This document shows, in pieces, positions 1 through 22,789 of a stretch of DNA of 64,000 nt. Numbering within the stretch: position 1 is the stretch's first letter; each line of letters begins with the position of its first letter. The DNA is from Apostichopus japonicus. Its lineage: Eukaryota; Echinodermata; Holothuroidea; Aspidochirotida; Stichopodidae. The stretch spans positions 19,206,501-19,270,500 of the forward strand of contig NC_092580.1 in assembly GCF_037975245.1 (NCBI RefSeq), read 5' to 3'. The translations under genes and the position numbers were made by a program. The notes below the pieces were generated by a model. That model saw only the letters and a program-made list of their open reading frames with translations, had not been told where the DNA came from and ran no database searches.

Positions 1-1699
1 TTAAAAACAGACAACCGCTATCCAATATGTAGGAGTAGTCTAATATAGCCTACTTTGTTGTTTTTACAGTGGTATGTGTTCTGCCGTTACGTTCATGTCA
101 TTCAAAATACACTTTCACATAACTACACAAGTTTTTGGCGCCATTCACGTAACTGAGTTACAGTATCTGTAAGTTTCCCACCCTGTGTTGGGTTATGCTA
201 CGTACACTCACAGCCAATCACAGTTTCGAAATCTTAAGTGTATTGATTAACGTTACTGGACAGTATTTAACGGTCAGACCACTTTGTGGAAGGGTTTATA
301 TCGTTCAACTGCATTGCGTGGTTTACAAGTATTATATGGGTTTCACGGTTTTGTATATTGACTGACTTGTCTGTGATATTGCTCTCTAGTAATTACTATA
401 GGCCTATAATAAATAATTACCATAAAAATTTAGGTTTAACACATGTTCACAGCATGCATGTGTTTACGTGATATATCCGAATTGCCTGTAACGACGCTAC
501 ACGTGCGCCGCATACAAACAGTATTGTTTATGATGTACAATATAAATCCTACCGACTAGAATGATAAATAATTTATCGTTCAAGTAGATAGGATTTAGAT
601 TGTTTACTACTGCTCAAGTGCGTACGTCCAGCAATGCATTTTCACTCGGCGTAGGTCTATAGACTGTCAGTGTCTGATCGACTGTTGTTACAACCAGGAT
701 AGGAATTAAGATTTGGCTTTGGGGGGCTATTTTGGAAAATGTAAAGTTAAAAACGCCCCTCTTACGGTAAAATGTATTTACAAGGGCTTTTTTAAGGTTA
801 AATATGCTGTTTATGGAAATGATTGTAAGCATTCAATAGGATAAATTATGCACAATTACCCTCTTTCTAGTGCTGCGATCGTAAAGCAAATTCAATTAAT
901 TCACCCAATATGGGAGTGTTTAGATACTAGCCTAGGCTCCGATGTTACTCGTTACTCACACGTGTATAGTTTGTAATTTCGCAAAACTAGTTATTTTGCG
1001 CATTAACATTAAGTTGTATATACTAAGCTTATCAACCGATTTTTTATTTCTATAAGCGGTATTTAAGAAGCCAAAATACAATTGTAATGCTTCTGAATAA
1101 ATTGGATAGCGTTAACCATAAATACCAACGCAAACGTCCAAAATAAATAATTGAAAATCAAACTGGATACGGGATTTTTACCTCGGAGTTCAACAACATG
1201 CCGCAGAAACGTTGTGCGAAAATGCTAGCCAGCTTACAACAACTGTTGAGTGTTCCATGCATGAGGAAGCAGCAGTTTATAACGCTTCTGTAAATGGATA
1301 GCATAACTCTTGAGTGTTTCATACCTTTGCCAAAGGCTAGAGTCTATGGCAAGCCACATGTGCAATAAACCGAGTTCATCGCCGTAAAACTCTCTTTTTC
1401 GATCGATAAACTGAGTTTATCGACAGGATAACCATGTTTTTCACGATAAACTCAGTAAATGAGTTTATCGATAAAAAGAGATTATCGATAAACTAAGTTG
1501 GTGGGGGACTGAGACCCCTGTTTTATATTTTCTAGAGTGATAAAGCCCTCCTCGCCCTTAATTTGTTATAGTTCATATGGTACTATTTAACTAGTAAAAG
1601 AAATAAGTATACCGCTAGAACATGAGTACGAGTACGGACTCAAATATACAATTATACGTTTGCTTTGCAACTCAATGCTTTCAATTCTCACTTTTGCAG
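1..1699. other. gene-free 5' flank
   Basis: No coding sequence could be supported here; the open frames are short and show no family resemblance. The only structure seen is the hairpin cluster at 1393-1480. The first exon of the sulfotransferase-like pseudogene that follows was looked for in this stretch and not found, so it is either lost or lies left of the window. Confidence 0.6.
1393..1480. repeat. nested palindromes of CGATAAACT / AGTTTATCG
   Basis: Two palindromic cores can be read, at 1404-1422 (CGATAAACTGAGTTTATCG) and at 1444-1470 (CGATAAACTCAG, three bases, GAGTTTATCG). The outer flanks CTCTTTTTCGAT and ATAAAAAGAG also pair, so the whole segment folds on itself. It may be a small foldback element or a cluster of GATA-type sites. 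A nearby GGCAAGCCACATGTG at about 1350 resembles the end of the inverted-repeat element at 61615-62035. Confidence 0.6.
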
Positions 1700-2332
1700 C
1701 TATTCGTGGGTGAAAGACAATTTAGGGATTTCCAACCAGAAGTATATTTTCGTGAAGGCAATGACTTACGCGATTGAGGGAGTACCGATGACGCAATACC
1801 TCCCAGATGTTCCATTCTTAGAAACTTTTGTCATCCGGCACCCGAAGAAAGTTTTCAAATCTTTCAAAAAGGCAACAACTGTCGAATTCGATGTCGATAT
1901 ATCGAAAATGGAAAGGTCCGATATGGTGAATGATATACCGATTTTATCGTCCGCAGTACTTTTATCATCAGTTGTACGAAAAATGGCAAACCGTGAAAAG
2001 CATTACCGGTCGAATACCAGTTGTTGTCGACGCTTCTGATCTACCTGCTGATCCGTTTTACGTCAGTATTTTAAATTAGTCGGTTTCCCTTGGAAGAAGA
2101 GTTTACTTTCTTGGGATCCTAGCCCGAAAATCAATACGCGATGGCATGGTTCGTACCAATATTTGAAGACCGCTTACAAGAATGTTTGGTTCGAGCGTGC
2201 TCTATAGGTAGCAGCAGCTTCTACAGCTTGGCAACTCAATCTGTATCAGAAGACAAACAGTCAAGAGATATTGAAATTTGTGTCAATGCTTCAATGCCAT
2301 ATTACAATGAAATGAAAACACATTGTATTTAA
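1700..2332 (+). pseudogene. sulfotransferase-like pseudogene (second-exon copy)
   Basis: This is a broken paralogue of the second coding exon of the gene at 58900-60691. A splice acceptor (CTTTTGCAG) precedes 1700, exactly where the intact gene has its own. The first part reads in frame to about 1943 and shares YSWVK, KYIFVK, YLPDVPF and the phosphate-binding-type RHPKKVFKSFKK. The frame then shifts at about 1944 (EKWQTVK continues in another frame), shifts again near 2055 (stretch with WKKSLLSWDPSP) and meets a stop near 2208. A third frame gives the conserved end SRDIEICVNASMPYYNE and a TAA stop. At least three frame breaks make a functional product very unlikely. Sequencing error is a less likely explanation because the breaks are dispersed and many substitutions accompany them. 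Confidence 0.85.
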
Positions 2333-4925
2333 AGTACAATTATAAATTCTTTATTAAGGTTAATGAATATATAGACTATTATGTAAGTTTATTTGTCTAT
2401 TTTGGTCCTACATATTTATTGGTATCGACATTCATGTATACTGTTTGGTGTAATATTTTACTCATTTTTCTTGTTAAGTTATATATTTACTCAATACTTA
2501 AAGGCATCAACGATTGAAATCAGTGTTACTTTTCGGTCTTGAAGTAAAGATAATACGTCATTTACTAGCCATCACATTATCCATTATGCATTTGCCATGG
2601 CCGTATACAAGGGAGAGGGAATCATGGGGTTCGGACGAACATGCATTGCATTTTCTTTAACATATACATTTACGTGCTTGTTCATTATTATTATTCTTAA
2701 AATGCATAATATTACGAATAATTTAAACTATATCATCGAATTTTACAATCAGTCATAAAATAAGTACGGTATAAACTATGGTCTCTCTTCAGCCACCCAG
2801 ACATGCTCCTTTTCCCAATGTAACCTACGCGAGCACAGATAACTTACATAGATAGAGATCGTCCGTTCTCATTACATGATCATTTTACGGAAGTGCGCTT
2901 AACGACATACGCAATGGCCGATCCGTTTACGTTGCTTACTTACAACCACGTACACGTCACCCCAACAGGTGGTTTGTAACTTTAGGGGGAAATTGGTCTA
3001 CTGTTTTCTCCTAAATCTTGCATGAATTAGGTTCATTGCCATCAGCTCACAGCAATGCACTTTCACTATATGTATTCCAAATGAGGGCTTTAGACACATT
3101 GTATTGCTATACGTTATGTCACAATTCAATCAGGAACTTGTTACAGATGGGAGAAGAGATACGACATTCGATGCTGTATGAATTACGTCTAAATTATTGC
3201 TATTGTTTCCATCTATTGATTACATTTTCAATATACAATCGTACAAGAGTGAATTAGTAATTGTTAACAATCTTGTCGTCTGCTTTATACAGTTAATTGC
3301 CATGGTGAGTAATGACCCCGACAAATAGCAGTGCAGAATTAATCACTAGGCTTCCGAACTGTGTAACGTGAATTTGCAGTGTACGACATGAAAGGCATTA
3401 TTTCAGTTCGTTTCCAGGGCAGTCGTGTACCGCCAATTGTTCAACCCTAATTTCCAATGTCAGAAGTGTGACGAACGAATGAAGTAAAGGTTTAGGTGGG
3501 GGGGGGGGGTATAAAATTGTTTATAAAACGGACGGATCTTTATTTGTTATCCTGGACATCTCAAACTTATTATCCTTTCCTAAATGACCCAGGCGGTGTG
3601 ACGTCAGCTACCATCACAATTGAAAATTAAAGAGGCTTGTGGGATAAGTATAGTGTTACAGGAATGGTTAAACACTGACCGTGCATAGTGCGACCGGATC
3701 CACACATTGAAAGCCCGTCTGTCATCTATCTGATTGTCAATAGGCATCATAGCCGTTTTTTCCATTAGTTCATTAAAACATCGAAACCGTTCGTATAAAA
3801 TCTTCTGTCTTCATGACACATGCTATAATTGGAGTGCCTAACCTTTCACATATTCTTCCAAGCGAAACTCATCGTCTTTATCAATCTAACACAATATTTT
3901 ACCTTTTCGACCATTCCGAATCATAGTTAAAGAAACCTGGGCTAAAAAATAGGAGATCTGAGGGCAGAATCGTGTCCAATAGTACGCATGTAATGCAACA
4001 TTTCTGTCTATACACGTAACGTTTCGAGGAGAAAGTGCCACTTAACTGGGAAACAACTTTGCTTGACTCTCTCAAGTGTTTCATTATGCAGTATATGCAT
4101 ATACTCCTCAACGCGAAGTTAGTTTTGTTCAGTAGACAGAAATCAAGAGGAACAAACAGTCTCCATCAACAACAACAGCAAAAATATCTAAACAAGAACC
4201 GCTGATTCTGTTGCAATTGTGAAGATATTGATACCCAAAGCGTTGTTAAACGCATGAACAGTTTTCGAAAGTACAAGCGACTAAGGTAATTTGTCCAAGG
4301 TGGCATGGTGGCATGGGGGCATGATGGCATGGTGGCATAGGGTGAGTAAGAGGAAGGGGACACACAATCCTCCTACAAAATGAAAGTAGCAAACAAAGAA
4401 CTCGCGTTAAAGTACAACGGAAACAGGTTCAAATTTGACGTTTAGTCGCTATTTCTTTTTTTATTAGAAACTGGTTAACGGTTATAGATTCGGATGGTTC
4501 CCCGGTTATAACGAAACCCGCATTGTTACTTCCACTTCTGCATCGATTATTTTCTTTTTCTTTCTACGGTCGTCAATGAAATCATTCCGTCAGTCACGCA
4601 ACATTACCAACTGCTTTAAAGTATACCAAGAAAGCCAACGAACAAAAAAGACTCTTCAAAATAACTGCATGTTAGCAAAAGAACAAGCAGCAATTAACGG
4701 AGGAGATGAATCGATAGAGGAAGTCGTTGGAAAGAATAATGGCGTATTGATACGATCGTACAATTAGGTTCCCATCCTTAGTATGTTTTCTAGCCTGTAT
4801 TAACCTAAGATATATCAAGCTTAATTTGACTGACGTGTCTCGAATTAAACAAAAAGAATTAGTAAAAGATATATACACCATACACATCAGCCAGTACCAA
4901 TCCTGTTACTGTAGTTTCAAGTAAA
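2333..4925. other. intergenic region
   Basis: No gene was recognised between the pseudogene and the first collagen-stub gene. Short open frames such as 2323-2517 and 3018-3257 have biased, low-complexity translations and no splice or family support. A degenerate tandem repeat of GGTGGCAT/GGGGCAT units lies at about 4299-4340, and a poly(G) run at about 3499-3508. Confidence 0.55.
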
Positions 4926-9920
<4,995 letters not shown>

Positions 9921-11559
9921 TGAATAATATATTAAGACATTGTATTTTACCAACAAAATATCAATAATTGCAACACTGTTACTAAGCCTTTTACTTTTAC
10001 ATTATCGCCTGAGCAAAAAGGTTTTTTTTTTTGTGCAAATACTTGAACATCCCCAGTCGGAAGATGAATTTTTTTCCCTTATTAAGTAATTCATCATTCG
10101 ATGAAGCTTTCGGTCAAAATGATTACTGAGTGGTCATGGGGCGCAACTGCGTATAATTCTGAGTGGTGGGAGGTGGGGGGGGGGCAGACAAATTATTTCA
10201 AAACTTCCTTGTGTATAGTGCATAAATATGAAACATGACTATGCCGTTCAACGTAAAGGTAATTTCTTCAACAGTGTTTCAAAAGTTCCAAAACATAGCA
10301 CAAAATATCAAATTTTACCAAAACTTCTCAAAAGGAAGAGGACATCCTCCCCTCCCCCTCCCCCTTCCCTTAGATTTGTCAGATATTTGGAGACAAAACC
10401 TCATAATAAGCCCGCCCCACTCACTCTCCTCCGTACACAAGTTCAAATAAAACTTACACCTTGCGCTTATTTTCTCACATAAAGTTACATAAAGTCTAAC
10501 AAATTCAGAGATTACGTCTTACTGAACCCCCTTTTGATGTGTTTTTCTTGCATTCTGCTAAAGTTTTAATTTAAATGCCCATTTTACATCCAGATGACCC
10601 CCGATTAAACTGATATTTTACACTCTTCGGACGGAACCATCCAATTGTGGTCATGTTAATAACAAGATATCTGTAAATAACAAGGTATATGTCAATTCTT
10701 TCTTTCGTCGGTTTTAGGGTGTGTGTTTTTTCCTGTTCCATAAAAAAAAGATGTTTAACCGCTTTTAAAGATATCAAACGCTTGGATTATTTCACTCTTA
10801 TATCGACCATGCTTGTTGAGAAGTTACCTCTTATTTACTTAAAGAAATGTACTCTTGCAATATCTGTAGCAACAGTTATATGACACCCTAACGGGGGGAG
10901 GGGGCTTATGTCTGGACGACAACCCCCCCCCCCCGACCAAGATATGGCAACCCATATACAAAATATATAACAAAAAAAATCCTGAGTCAGCGAATTCAAA
11001 GTTAAAATATCAGCTGCAAAATTCATAAAACCTAACCTATCTATATAGTTTCGTAATGTGTGCAACGTATACGTACCTTCTGCCTCAACTTATATGTACC
11101 CTTAATCTACCACGTTTTATTAGTTAGAAAACATGTGAATTATTTTGAGTGAGTCATAATTAATTTGAGGTTTTTAGAGTATAATTGGAGAATCAAGGCC
11201 ACGCAAACGAGATAACAAGCTTAAGAAGGATAACAAACCGACTTAACATGCATTTTTTCGTAATTTGCAAGAAACGGAATATAGTGGAGATCATATTAAG
11301 AAAATTTTTCCGAATATTTTCATTCGCACATGTACGAATGAAAATATTCGGAAAATTTTTTGTCATAACGAGTTGCAATCATGTAATATTCTGCAGAATA
11401 TTACATGATTGCAACTCGTTATGACAAAATTCAACACTTGGATCTACAAGATATTAAGAATATCTTCAAGCGTCAAGTTTGAATAGTATCAACATCATTA
11501 TACACTACATTCCTTTAATAACACGCTGAGGATCAAATTGTAATAATCTGAAATGCAGT
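9921..11559. other. intergenic CL-A to CL-B, homologous to the other CL spacers
   Basis: From about 10140 the sequence matches the spacers in front of CL-C (from about 19080) and CL-D (from about 30110): the shared blocks include ATCCAGATGACCCCC, TATCGACCATGCTTGTTGAG and AAGAAATGTACTCTTGCAAT. It therefore marks the left part of the roughly 9-kb duplicated unit. The LINE found between CL-B and CL-C is absent here, so this stretch (about 10470-10500) is an empty site. Short open frames are not supported as genes. Confidence 0.7.
11305..11429. repeat. two adjacent near-perfect palindromes
   Basis: A 52-base near-perfect palindrome (about 11305-11356, arms CGAATATTTTCATTCG, centre ACATGT) is followed directly by a perfect 72-base palindrome at 11358-11429 centred on CTGCAG. 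The half-site GATTGCAACTCGTTATGACA occurs only once, unduplicated, at the matching place upstream of CL-C (about 22640) and CL-D (about 31245). So the palindromes arose in this copy by inverted duplication of local sequence. Confidence 0.9.
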
Positions 11560-11751
11560 ATACCAAAGAGGAAGTTTTCCAGTGAAACACAATCTTATTT
11601 TAGGCCATATGCTACTTACAATGGTAACAAAATATTCACGTTTTTTTAATAAAAGTATATTTCACAGCCCAATCGTGCTTCTTATAGTCTTGATTCAATT
11701 CGCGAACACACACTGTTCTGGTCAAGGAATGACTTTTCTTCGTCGGAAATC
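11560..11751 (+). promoter_or_regulatory. conserved upstream block of CL-B
   Basis: About 190 bases before the ATG are strongly conserved in front of CL-B, CL-C and CL-D: TGAAACACAATCTTAT, GTAACAAAATATTCAC, CACAGCCCAATCGTGC, GATTCAATTCGCGAACACAC. This is where a promoter and 5' leader would be expected. No convincing TATA box at a fixed spacing was found, and conservation could be due to recent duplication alone. Confidence 0.35.
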
Positions 11752-17299
<5,548 letters not shown>

Positions 17300-17847
17300 C
17301 TGAACAAGATGTAAATGAAAGTTGAATTGCTTTTGAATTTATTTGTCGCAAATCCTCAAACGTGGTTGTATAAGTTCCAGAAATTTGCCTGCAGGGGTGG
17401 GCACAAAAAAATTACCTAACATATGTGGCTAAAATGTTTCCTGGGGAGCTTATACCATAGAGGGTGTCTTCTACGTAGTACAAAACAGTGCTTCAGAACG
17501 AGCAAAAATATATCTAGATAAGAACTTTGTTTTCTGTTTTGCGGTAAATCCCCCCTGTACTCCCCCCCCCCCCCCCCCATAGCAGTGATATTGTCAGTAA
17601 CAGTATAATGTTAAGTAATCTACAGTCTTCGGCAGGAAGAATGGATTAAATAATTCAAAATCGAGTTTGACTGTTTAGTTTCTCTCTGCATATTTTGGAT
17701 GCTTTTATAAACGCACTGACCAATATATAGTTGTTATTCTGATATTGTCATTCAAGGGAGCTGCTTTCTAAATTGTCATGTTTTAATTTTTCTGATGAAC
17801 TTCGAACCTTGGTAAGACGTTCTCCAAATAAATGCGTGATAAATTGA

Positions 17848-17853
17848 AATAAA
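17848..17853 (+). terminator. candidate poly(A) signal of CL-B
   Basis: The AATAAA in GAAATAAAAGTTAG is kept at the same place after CL-C (28673) and CL-D (37127), about 550-670 bases past the stop. No nearer canonical hexamer was found after any of the three stops. Confidence 0.4.
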
Positions 17854-18956
17854 AGTTAGGTGGATGCCAGCAGCGTTCGTTTTAGATTTTTTTTTTTGTT
17901 TTTTTGTAATTACTTTATTTTATTCTTAAAGTTCCTCGAGCTACTGTATACGTTCATGTGTTCTTGTGTTCCAAATTCAACTCAGTCTGGTAACATCTGG
18001 CTTTCTCAATATAATATGGTACTAGATATTAACGGACGTAGAAGACGGTAACTAGATGAGGGATCACCCACCACCACTCCTTACCCTCACCCGGCCGCCC
18101 CACCTCTGTTCGACAAGATTCGAGCAAAATGGTATGGATGCCTCTTGAGTAGATGTTGAGCGTGTTGGACGGCTTAATCATTTTCTGGCAGGCCCCTTCC
18201 ACCTTCCCACGGTCCCCCATATATGCCCCTTATTCAAGTAAATTTCCATTTCACCCACTGACCCCACCCCTTGACCCCTGCAGTAATACGACTACGTACC
18301 CTGACTAATATACTGCGGCCGTCCATTACCAGGTGCTTTACATGAAGCAAACAGCAGAATCATAATACTGACATTAAAGGTCTACGGACAACAAGACAAT
18401 TTGTCCCATATTCAGTACATCTGTTGTGTATGCTAATCCCATTCAAAAATTGGTTGAAATGTTTCGTAAAAACGCTTTCGTTTCAAAGGTATACACATTT
18501 GAAGTACTGATAAATATGAGAAACTCGTTTAATATGTGCAACTTATTACGTAGAGTGTTGCGCTCATCAGAATTTCTTATTTGCGCCCTTAATAAGTTAA
18601 CCCCAAATGACAAGCCCACATAAATCATTTGAATAAAGTGATATTCCTCTTTTGAAAGAAGACAATTAAATATTTCACAAAAAAAATCGCCTTAGGCCAC
18701 AAACCTGTTTACAGTATCCTTGAAACGAAGGTTGTGAAACAAAGGAATTACATAATACAAATTAAGCAGTCACTCCCCCTACATCCTTAATGTGCATAAT
18801 TAGTTAATGTTTAGAAAAGAGTATTGTTTTACCACCACATACATACTAAGTAGTTTTCACGATCTCGAGTGGTTCTGATAGTAAGGTGTGAATCAAAACA
18901 CGTAACATATAAACAAGGACATGCACACATATGCACTATATAGATAGATATATAAA

Positions 18957-19022
18957 CGGATGGACGGACGGACGGATGGACGGATGAACGGATGGATGGA
19001 TGGATCGATGGATCGATCGATA
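18957..19022. repeat. GGAC/GGAT tetranucleotide array
   Basis: Tandem GGAC, GGAT and GATC-type tetranucleotides lie in the spacer. The corresponding place after CL-C holds the much longer (GATA)n array at 29638-30062, so the two arrays share an origin and differ greatly in length. Confidence 0.8.
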
Positions 19023-19374
19023 GATAAATGGATTAAGTAATCATTGGATGAAATTTCGGTAGAAAGAATTGCTAATGATCAGTGGCACAACCGCGTATAC
19101 TCCTGAAGGGGTGGGGGAGGGCTGACAAGTTATTACAAAATTCTTTGTGTATAGTGTATCAATATGTAACATGACAATGCCATACGACCTTTCCAAAACT
19201 TCTTAAATAGAAGAGACACCATCCCCACCCCCCTCTTAGATTCTTCAGATATTTGGAGACAAAACTTCATTATTACCCCACCTTTACTATATAACTCCCC
19301 TCCACATCCCACACAAAGACACATTCAAATAAAACGTATCCCTTACGCTTACTTTCATTATAGTACATTATATA

Positions 19375-21560
19375 CATAATATGGATACATGGATTACGAA
19401 TGGTATTTTGACTTCCATTAAAAGGAAGCACAAACTTTACAGACGTCAGTTAAAGTCTCCTACAGTTATGTATACAAGTCTATGTATACAACGTATCGTA
19501 ATAATCAGACTTTCGAAAAAGCTCTATTTTGACAATAAATTTAATGAGAGCAAAAATAACACAAACCATACATGGCGTACTATTAATGAAATGTTGCACA
19601 ATAACCGTAAAGAATCATCATATCCTGCTGTTTTCAAAGATGGTGACCAAGAAACCAGTGATGAAAATATCATTGCGAATAACTTCAACAATTTCTATGT
19701 AAATCTTGGACCATCGCTTGCTAGTAAAATAAAAAACAAAGGTAAATCACATGAAACCATCTGTGATAACAATAGTCATTCAATATTCACATTCCCAGTC
19801 ACTGAAGAAGAACTAATTAAAACTGCAACTTCCAACTTGAAACCCAATAAAGCAGCAGGATATGATGATTTTAAACCTGGTATTATAAAAAAAAGTTATT
19901 CCTTTTATTGCTAAGCCTTTGACCCATATATGTAATTTATCATTTAACACTGGCGTATTCCCAGATAAACTTAAAACGGCAAAGGTTATACCAATCTATA
20001 AAAAGGGAGATTCAAATGTATATGAGAATTATCGACCGATTTCACTGCTTTCCTGTTTTTCTAAAATCATAGAACGACTTATGTTCAATCGCATATTTAA
20101 TTTTCTTAACCAATATAATATTCTTTGTAAAGAACAGTACGGCTTTCGACCCGAACATTCTACTGAACTGGCTTTGGCAGATGCACTTAACAGTTTACAT
20201 ACTAGTCTTAATAATGGCAAAAATTGCATTGGTGTATTCCTCGACCTTTCGAAGGCGTTTGACACGATCGATCATACCATCCTTATCAATAAATTATTTT
20301 CATACGGCATTAGAGGAACTACTCTCAACTGGCTTGAAAGCTATATTTCGAACAGATATCAGTATACCTTGTATAAAAACTCTAGATCCGATCTTGCTAA
20401 AATTCGTTGTGGCGTTCCACAGGGTTCAGTCTTATGTCCTTTGTTATTTATTCTATATATTAACGATATTTGTCATGTCTCCAAACTAGCCAAAATCATT
20501 CTCTTTGCTGATGACACCAGTATTTTCTACGAGAGCGACGACATAATCACATTATCTTCCAACGTGTCAAATGAATTAAATAAATTCTGTAATAGGTTTT
20601 CAGCCAACAAATTATCACTAAATGTACAAAGAAGTAATTACATTGTCTTTAATACTCGTAATACACTTATTTGGAATAAAGATATATGTATGGATGGTAA
20701 AATAATTAAGCAAGTTTATACTACTAAGTTTTTAGGTGTAAATATTGATTGTAAACTTAGCTGGCGCAACCATATTTCAACTATTTGCAGTATAATTGCA
20801 CGGAATGTTGGCATATTATCTAAGTTGAAATATTATCTATCGGAAAACATACTCAGAACACTATACCAGACCCTGGTTGTCCCGCATCTCACTTATTGTT
20901 CCATTATTTGGTCTGGTACATACAACACCAACCTTAACAATCTTATAATACTCCAAAAGGCAGCCATTCGCCACATAACACACTCAGCCCCACGTGAGCA
21001 CACCAGTCCCCTATTTAAGAAACTCAACTTACTAAAATTGCACGATCTCATTAAAGTTAAGCTTGCATTATTTGCCTACAAGACCTGGAATGGATTACTA
21101 CCAGCTGCCTTTGACAATTTTTTAACCAGTAACAGAGATGTACATAATCATAACACGAGGCATGCTAATCATGTCCACTATAATCTCTACAATACCACCA
21201 TTGGAACTTTAAGCCTACAAAACCGTGCAACAAAAACATGGAATCTTCTAATGAACGATTTAAAGAGTAAAAAGTCAGTCACATCCTTTAAGAAGTGGTT
21301 TTGTAAGGAAATAATAGCTAGTTACTGACTAAAACTAAATTATACCTGTATGTAATTACTATATATATATATTGAACATTTAATTTGTACTTATATCTAT
21401 GTATGTATTCATACACATATATATATATTTTGTTTTTTCTTTTCTTTTCTTTTCTTTCTTCAGGGAGTCTTCCACATTGTTAAGCTTTTAAGCTTTATGG
21501 AAGACTTCCTCCACTTTGTACTTTTGTGGCAAACAAATAAAAAATAAATAATAAAAGTCT
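19375..21560 (+). mobile_element. 5'-truncated non-LTR retrotransposon (LINE, jockey/CR1-like)
   Basis: The element starts abruptly inside the linker region upstream of the reverse transcriptase, with no endonuclease domain. It runs through a reverse transcriptase frame into a short 3' tail ending in AAATAAAAAATAAATAATAAA. It interrupts the CL spacer: the sequences left of 19375 and right of 21560 are contiguous in front of CL-B (about 10470-10510) and in front of CL-D (about 30260-30300). A target duplication could not be fixed exactly; AAAAGTCT at the right edge is a candidate. Clade assignment is from the look of the motifs only. Confidence 0.85.
19381..21328 (+). pseudogene. LINE reverse transcriptase frame, one-base frameshift
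   Basis: The frame runs from 19381 to 19914, breaks at an eight-A run (about 19889-19896), and continues in another frame to the stop at 21328. In the second part (469 codons from its first methionine) the reverse transcriptase blocks are in order: KVIPIYKKGD, YRPISLL, YGFRP, FLDLSKAFDTIDH (about residues 107-119), GVPQGSVLCPLLF (165-177) and the catalytic FADDTS (196-201). A C-terminal region with LGVNIDCKLSW and TYCSIIWSG follows. The key aspartates are present. With the 5' truncation and the frameshift this copy is not expected to move on its own. The homopolymer break could also be a sequencing error. Confidence 0.88.
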
Positions 21561-22789
21561 TATATATTAGGAGATAACGTCTTAATTAACCCTATAGTGT
21601 GGGTGTTCTTCTATCAACCTGGTATAGTTTTAATTTTAATGACCATATTACATCCAGATGACCCCCAATTAAACTGATATTTTACACGTTTCGGACGGAA
21701 CCATCCAGATGTGCCAGTTTACTCTTGTTTGTTCTCTTGGTCATGTTTCAAACAAGCCGTTGTAAATCCTCCACGAAGACCAAATAGGAAGGGTTCTGGT
21801 ATCACACATAGGAAACATGATATACCCTAAGTTATCCTTGTTATCAAAATAACAGGATATATGTAAATAACAAGGTATATGTAAATTATGTTATACGATG
21901 TTTGTTTTGCTGTTCCTCAAAAGCAAAAGACGTTTTAACCACTCTTAAAGAATTCAACCGCTTGGAATATTTCACTATTATATCGACCAATGCTTGTTGA
22001 GAAGTCAATGGTTATACACCTAAAGAAATGTACCCTTGCAATATATGTAGCAACAATTACATGACACCGTAACAGGGGGCCTTTTGTTTGGACTTCTTCC
22101 CATACCAAGATATAGCAACCCAGATAAAAAATATATAACTAACAAAAAGTCTTCCTAAGTCAAAGAATTCAAAGTTAAAAAGTCAGCTACAAAATTCATA
22201 AAACGTAACCTACCTGGTTTGGTAATTTATGTGCAACGTACGAACCTTCTACCTCAACATATATATATGTACCCATAATCTACCACCTTACTAGTTAGAA
22301 AACACGTGAATTCTACTCAGTGAGTCATAATTCATTTTAGGTTTTAGGGTAAAATTGGAGAATCTATGCCATGCAAACGAGATAACAAGCTTACGAAGGA
22401 AAACAAACCGACTTAACACCCCTGCCTTAAAGTATAGTGTAGGCACCACACGGTAAACTCACCACCTCACAAGTTTAATCTTTGTCGCCAGTGTATCACA
22501 ATTTGACAAGCTGAATCCTTTAAATCTCTGGATTTATTGTTGTAAATTATTTTTCTTAATTTGCAAGAGACAGAATATATTGGAGATCTATTAAGAAAAT
22601 TTCCAAATATTTTTATTCGTACATAGAGGATATTAAATGATTGCAACTCGTTATGACAAATGTCAAAACTTGGATCTACAAGATATTAAGAATATCTTCA
22701 AGTTTCAAGTTTGCATTATATCAACATAATTATACACTATATTCCTTTAATAACATGCTAAGGATCAAATTGTAATAATTTGAAATGCA
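21561..22789. other. intergenic, upstream part of the CL-C unit
   Basis: Homologous to the sequence before CL-B and CL-D (ATTAAACTGATATTTTACAC, TAATCTACCAC, GAGATCTATTAAGAAAATTT). No gene was recognised. It contains the single, non-palindromic counterpart of the palindromes at 11305-11429. Confidence 0.65.

Larger units (their letters stand above)
17300..19374. other. 3' flank of CL-B, part of the duplicated unit
   Basis: This stretch aligns with 28096-29637 after CL-C and 36463-38110 after CL-D, with shared blocks such as GTTCCTCGAGCTACT and AATACGACTACGTACCCTGAC. It probably includes the 3' untranslated region. At 18040-18340 it is nearly identical to the CL-D flank (37310-37620) but clearly different from the CL-C flank. 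No additional gene was seen. Confidence 0.7.

Noticed and set aside
18029-18220. 63-residue - strand frame almost identical to one at 37304-37495
   Set aside because: The identity reflects duplicated or converted flank DNA; the frame is destroyed after CL-C and has no family resemblance.
20029-20265. 78-residue - strand frame inside the reverse transcriptase
   Set aside because: It is antisense to conserved RT blocks and has no motif of its own.
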